Below the pieces are notes generated by a model that saw only the letters and a program-made list of their open reading frames with translations, had not been told where the DNA came from and searched no databases. The translations under genes and the position numbers were made by a program. Positions 59,052 to 64,000 of a stretch of DNA of 64,000 bases are shown here, piece by piece. This DNA comes from Rhynchospora pubera (lineage: Eukaryota; Streptophyta; Magnoliopsida; Poales; Cyperaceae), in the NCBI GenBank assembly GCA_028095005.1, contig CM051459.1, positions 135,867,657-135,931,656 of the forward strand, read 5' to 3'. The first letter of the stretch is position 1. The number at the start of each line of letters is the position of its first letter.

Positions 59052-60983
59052 AGCATGGGTTGCATTAAGATTGACAGCGATTGTTCCATGAAATAGTTAT
59101 AGTGCTTTCAATTTCATTATTCTCCTTGTAAGCTTGTACAACTAACGGATATACATCCACGTATTTGATTTTAGATGGATATCGACGCTAGGATGAAATA
59201 GTGCGCTACTTAATTATTTTAGCATTGTTGACTTGTTGTGCAGACTTTTCAAGTTTCAATTATTTCAATCTAGGTCCCCGGCCTTTTGGGTTTTTCTAAC
59301 AATTAGCATGGGAATCTATCTATTTATTAACAATTGAGGCAGATCATTTCAATATGGTTTTTGTTGACTGTCATGACAATTCAAGCTGAAATGCTGAATC
59401 CACTTTGCATCATGCTGATTCTTAATTTGCTATCGTCAAAAATATTTTTAATTTGTTATTTTATTTTTTATCAATCCTTTTAGCAGGTTAGAGTGAATCA
59501 GCAGGATAGGTTAGAACCGGGTAAGTAAGATTTGGGCAGCGGCGAATAAAATGAAACAGACCACGCGTATAGAAAATTAATTTAATCTCGGCCGTTGAAA
59601 ACAAACGAAGGAATAAGTTGCTGACCGTTCGCTTGTTAGGCATCTGGAAGGATGCAAACCCGTTGGTCAATGGACCTACAAAATTCCGGTACTCACCTAT
59701 CGGGACAGAATACTCCGTGTTTTTCTTAAACACGCACTACAAGTTTTTTTTTTTTCTTACCGTACGATTTAATCTCGATGGATAAATTTGCACGAGCTGT
59801 ACGAATTTCAACGGACCTGATATTAATCTCGGAACATTCATCATGAATCGGATGGTCATGGATTAAAGACTTGCACCGCGGGTTTTTAAAAAAACTAACA
59901 GAGGATCTCGTTCTCTCACCTATCTGCCATACCTTCATAGTCCATGTGTTGAGTTATTTATTCATTTGATAGTAATGTGTCAAGTTAAATTTAAATAAAT
60001 TTGGTCAATTAAATCTGCTAATATTACAATATAGAATGTCCAATTAATTGACTGACTAAGGAGGCACGAAACGTCTACTCAATCTGATTTTTTAGAGCCT
60101 ATTTCTGCAATCTGATTTTCTAACGAAAAATTAGGTTCAGGATAGGATAAAGCAGGCCAAAAAGTTGTATTATACGAACCAATCTTCTAACATTTTAATA
60201 TTTGACAATGGATGGTTCTATTAATAATGATTTACTTAAATAATTTTAACAATAATTTCTCAAATTTAATTACAAAATTGTAAAAATAGAAAAAAAATAT
60301 AGACACATTTCCTTTTATATATAAATTGTTCTGTATCAAATTTTAAAGCAATTTATTTATGATTGATTTTTCATTAAATATTATTGAATTCAGACTCTTT
60401 GTAAAATTTGAATATTTCGCAACAATAAATATGTATCGAATTTCAACATATATTTATGTATATATATGACATGCATGCATATTTTCCAGATCATGTTCTA
60501 AATATTTCATCAATTTAAAAATTAATAGGGTTGCCAAAGTTTGTCAAAATCATATCTTTTGAATTTTTTGTTCACTCTTTACATAATCAATTAACCATTA
60601 TACTGAATGAAAATTCATAAAAAAAAATTTAATTTATTCTCGACAGGAAAAGATAACTAAGAAATTCTCAAGTTTAATGCTTAATTAAAAGGTATTGAAC
60701 AAAACTAAAATAGGTACATAAAATTCAATTTGTTGATAATTTATTATCATAATATCAGATATTTCCGTCTCATTATATAAAGTACAAATAAATTTAAATT
60801 TTCTCGTAGGCGTGTGAAAGCTACTTTCACTCATTTGGGTGACGGTCACCTTCGAACTGTTGTAATTTTAACTATTTCTTTGGTAGTTAGATGTTAGTTG
60901 TGTACATTCTTGGAAAGTTTCTTCGGAAGGGAATTATATTGCAAAATTAAGATTAGGAGTAAGAAATGTATAGATGTTATATT
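59052..60983. other. Intergenic DNA, no gene seen
   Basis: 59560-59930 contains TTTAATCTCG and GGATCTCGTTCTC words like those in the MULE-type MITEs, so an unbounded copy may be here. The rest is AT-rich. Confidence 0.35.
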
Positions 60984-61182
60984 AATTGACCGGGATCCGA
61001 ATTTGCTCCCGCGCGGGACCGTCCAACGCAGCCTACGAACCGTCCGATCTGATCTGGACGGTTCGGGCCTATCGATCAGGTTACATGCACGGGGCTCCCT
61101 TTGCCATTGAGATTAAATCACACGGCTGTGATTTATGGGCCGGACGGTCCCGCGCGGGACTAGATCTCATTTGAATTGACCG
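60984..61182. mobile_element. MULE-type MITE with GC-palindromic ends, 9-bp target duplication
   Basis: AATTGACCG flanks it at 60984-60992 and 61174-61182. Near the ends lie CTCCCGCGCGGGACCGTCC and GGACGGTCCCGCGCGGGAC. The interior holds GATCTGATCTGGACGGTTCG and GAGATTAAATCACACGG, the same plan as 25715-25961. Frames through it are artefacts. Confidence 0.82.
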
Positions 61183-62219
61183 AGTATATCGCTTTCAATT
61201 GTGGCCATATTTTCGTGATAAACCAACTACACATGAATTTATTTATAAGCTGCAGTTGCAGAATGATTCTTAGTCTTTTCTAGCTGACCAGTTTCACAAC
61301 TAAAGGACCCTTTTTTATGTAATAATAATAATATTTATATTAATAATATAAACGATAATAAACAATTACTTGTAGTTTATATGTAGGGAAGTCCAATATG
61401 TTGGGAAGAACGCGAGGACTGCTTGTATTAGGCCCAATCAGAACGCAAAGAGTCTCTTCGTTTGGGCCTACTTTGACCAGTGGATAAGATCATACATTGC
61501 GAATTTGCGATTATGATAAGCAGAGAACCATTTTAATTTGACAATGCCGTCACCTAATATAATAATTGTTGCATACGTATCAAACATTATTAGTATACAA
61601 AATAAAAGAAAAGTATTATTTTCAAACTTTCTATGAATAATCAGTCAATTTAAAAATTCTCGCATCTTTCATATGCTATTCATCTAGAATATATACGGAA
61701 GAAAGAATAAAACTGCTTAGGGAAAAATAAGTAAGATGTAAAGTAGATGAACGCAACTACGCAATGGAGTCCAGCTCAATCCATAGAACATATGCATGCA
61801 TGCATGTCGACCTGAAAAACAACATGATTGAAACTATTGTAGGAACTTAAAATTCATCAAAATAATTTGCAATCAATCGAATACCAAATTAATATTAATT
61901 GTTGCTAAGAATTGTGCATACTCGAAACAATCACATCATAAACAATTCATTTCAAAAGAAAAGGACATGTTTTCTTATAGGACTGAGAGTCTGAGACCTA
62001 GCAAATTTTTTGGGGACAAGCGGAATCGTATACAAGTCTTAATTTCTTCGTCTTTCATTAGAAGCAGGAAGGACGACCAAACTAACTCGCGTATATATCA
62101 AGACTGTAGGAGCAACATTGGGCTAACTATATTTCAAATATCTTCTAGATGCAAAGATTTCAATCGCACAAACTTGAACAAAATATGACGAGGACCAAAA
62201 ATTAATCAACACCAATCAA
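61183..62219. other. Intergenic DNA and 3' flank of the second transporter gene
   Basis: No gene is seen. CATGCATGCATGCATG lies at about 61793-61808. The 3' UTR of the minus-strand gene should lie here. Confidence 0.4.
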
Positions 62220-64000
62220 TCAGTTGTTGTTGTTGTTTGGTTTTCCGCTGATTCCTTCCTTCTGTTTTGTTCTATCAAGTTCCCCTCCTTCACAGTCGTC
62301 CGTGCCGGAGCTCACCACTTCCACCTTTTTGTTCACTTGCACAGTTTGTCCGTCTCTAAATTTTGCGTAAATATCTCCTTTGTAGAAATTTCTCGTTCGC
62401 CAAACCAATATCAACGATACTAAGGCACCAATAAATGTCACAATGGTGATTATGAGGAACGACTCCTTGAAGCACTGCACGCCCAAACACGTCAAGTCAC
62501 CTTTCTTCCCTGTTGTATTCTGCTTTCGAGCTTCTTTGTCGTACAGATGGCCCGTGATCCTCACGTTGAGTATGTATGATCCGACTGGACTGGCAACGGC
62601 TCCAAAGTTGTATAGTGTGGAATAGTATTTCAGGCCAAATATCTCTGATATTATGGCAAAAAGAAGAGGCCACTGTGCCCCGAAACAGAAACCAATGATG
62701 ACTGAGGCAACATAGAGGCCTTGATTCACCCCGAATGCGATAAGGATGTGGCCGACACAGGAGAACAGAAGGATGACTGTCAGCATCAGTGGACGTGGGA
62801 GTTTGTACCTATAATAAAAATATTACGATAACGCAATTTTAATTAAGAAGGAATATAATTTGCAGATGTAATTTAAACATACTAACTGTAGAAACTATGC
62901 AGTAGAACAGAATTTGCTTTTAGCAAGTAAACATTGATAGTTTTTTTTACATTTCAAATACGTATTTTTTATAGAATGATATAAAGCTTTTTCGCAAGTT
63001 GACATCATATCTGATATGTTTATGGTATGTACGTCTTGCTTTTAAAGGCATAAAAAGAACTGATTACTTCTTGAAAGCACGTGGATGTGATTAGTGATAA
63101 CCCATGTGTATTTGACTTAATATCTCATAAATTAGAGTTGAGAAATTTGAGAATTCAGATATATATACCTTTCAAGGACGTATTCAGAGAAAAACCCGGA
63201 AACATTACGACCTGCGTAATTCCATATGCTGACTAGAGAGACAAAAGTGTTGATGCTCTTGGTGGGATAGCCCAACGACTGCCCGATCTGACCCATGTTG
63301 TCAACTGCTGTTAGTGTGCCACCAATACCACATATTGTAGCCAAAAAGAGGATTATCATGTCGACGCTGAAGAGGGCTTGCATGATCGTGTAATCTTCAC
63401 CCCTCGCTGGAGGATTAAAAGCACCGTTAACACTAAGACATCCCAAATTCGTGTTGGGCTCACTCTCAGTGTTTGGTTTAGTGATTTCATCAGGTTGTGA
63501 TGTTTGGTCTGAGACTGTAACAATTGTTATGGCTTTTTCAGGCTCTACTGGTTGAGTGTTTTGCCGATAGGTTTTCATCTCTTCTTGTGTGACCACATAG
63601 ATGGGGAAGAAGACAAGCAGGACGACAATGGTAGCTGAGATACTAAACTCGGCATGATTGAAGTTGAGTTGGTTCTGTACTATAATAACTACCATTAGGA
63701 ATGCTGCAAGAGCTATAGAAATATAAAGAAATTTAAAGAAGGTTTTCGTTTCTCCTTCACGATGGGTGTATGGTATGATTCGGATGGTGTAAACAAAAAT
63801 TATAGAAATGACAGCAGGTAACCATGCCATGAGGAGGACCAGAGACTCAGAATCACTGCCGTATAATGCTTGGTACAGTTGAGTATAAATTGCACCGCTG
63901 AGGCCAACAAAACTCTTGAGTAGACCTAGCACGACCCCTCGACTTTCTGGGAAGTTCTTCACAGCCGTGACAAGTGCACCGGTATTAGCAAACGATTGTG
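62220..64000 (-). CDS. Nodulin-like MFS transporter, partial at its 5' end
   Basis: Minus-strand gene, coding segments 64000-63169 and 62808-62220; it continues past the right edge. The intron (63168-62809, 360 bp) has donor GTATATAT and acceptor TTATTATAG, and joins E|R|YKLPRP in frame. The protein is a multi-helix membrane transporter of the nodulin-like / major facilitator family. Shared family stretches are FANTGALVT, KNFPESRGVVLGLLK, FVGLSGAIYTQLYQALYG, EDYTIMQALFSVDMIILFLA, GQSLGYP and YNFGAVASPVGSYILN, nearly the same as the gene at 53465-56974. A hydrophilic loop (about QTSQPDEITKPNTESEPN) separates the halves. The tail ends in Asn repeats before TGA at 62222-62220. No frameshift is visible. 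The substrate is unknown. Confidence 0.92.

Overview
This is nuclear DNA from a flowering plant. The evidence is a 22-exon Argonaute gene of the plant AGO5 type, two plant-specific nodulin-like major-facilitator transporter genes, GT-AG introns, AT-rich intergenic DNA, and many plant-type transposons (Ty1/copia, Gypsy-like LTR, L1-like LINE, MULE, hAT, Tourist-like and hairpin MITEs). I cannot name the species. No tRNA, rRNA, CRISPR array or organelle insert was recognised.

Layout. 1-4.3 kb: 3' end and LTR of a Gypsy-like element, degenerate repeats, and a 177-bp tandem duplication. 5.5-6.4 kb: a MULE. 7.6-9.35 kb: a hAT piece and several MITEs, one embedded in a (TA)n array. 11-16 kb: a Tourist-like MITE, direct repeats and a possible LTR remnant. 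17.4-19.7 kb: a long-TIR MULE. 21-31 kb: hairpin MITEs, a Ds-like hAT, MULE-type MITEs, a nested Tourist-like MITE, and a diverged 1.3-1.5 kb duplication whose copies carry different insertions. 32.2-38.2 kb: the Argonaute gene. 39.1-40.9 kb: a decayed copia element carrying a nested, 5'-truncated LINE. 41.2-42.7 kb: a MULE filled with a two-level minisatellite. 44.3-49.4 kb: a tentative CACTA-like unit with gene-like fragments. 49.4-52.1 kb: two hAT elements and two MITEs. 53.5-57.0 kb: a nodulin-like transporter gene split by a solo LTR. 57.9-59.1 kb: an inverted-repeat element with a nested hairpin. 61 kb: a GC-palindromic MULE-type MITE. 62.2-64 kb: the 3' part of a second, convergent transporter gene.

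Only three cellular genes are firmly supported. The Argonaute model keeps one open frame through all 22 exons except for one apparently missing base in exon 3. The first transporter gene is intact apart from a 1762-bp solo LTR with a perfect 5-bp target duplication inside its first coding segment. The second is intact as far as visible and has an intron its paralogue lacks. At least seven MULE-type insertions have readable 9-10 bp target duplications, and several appear to belong to one family. A second group of hairpin MITEs shares a core but has different termini, often beside TA/CT microsatellites. All boundaries were read by eye; target duplications and exon phases were checked base by base where stated.
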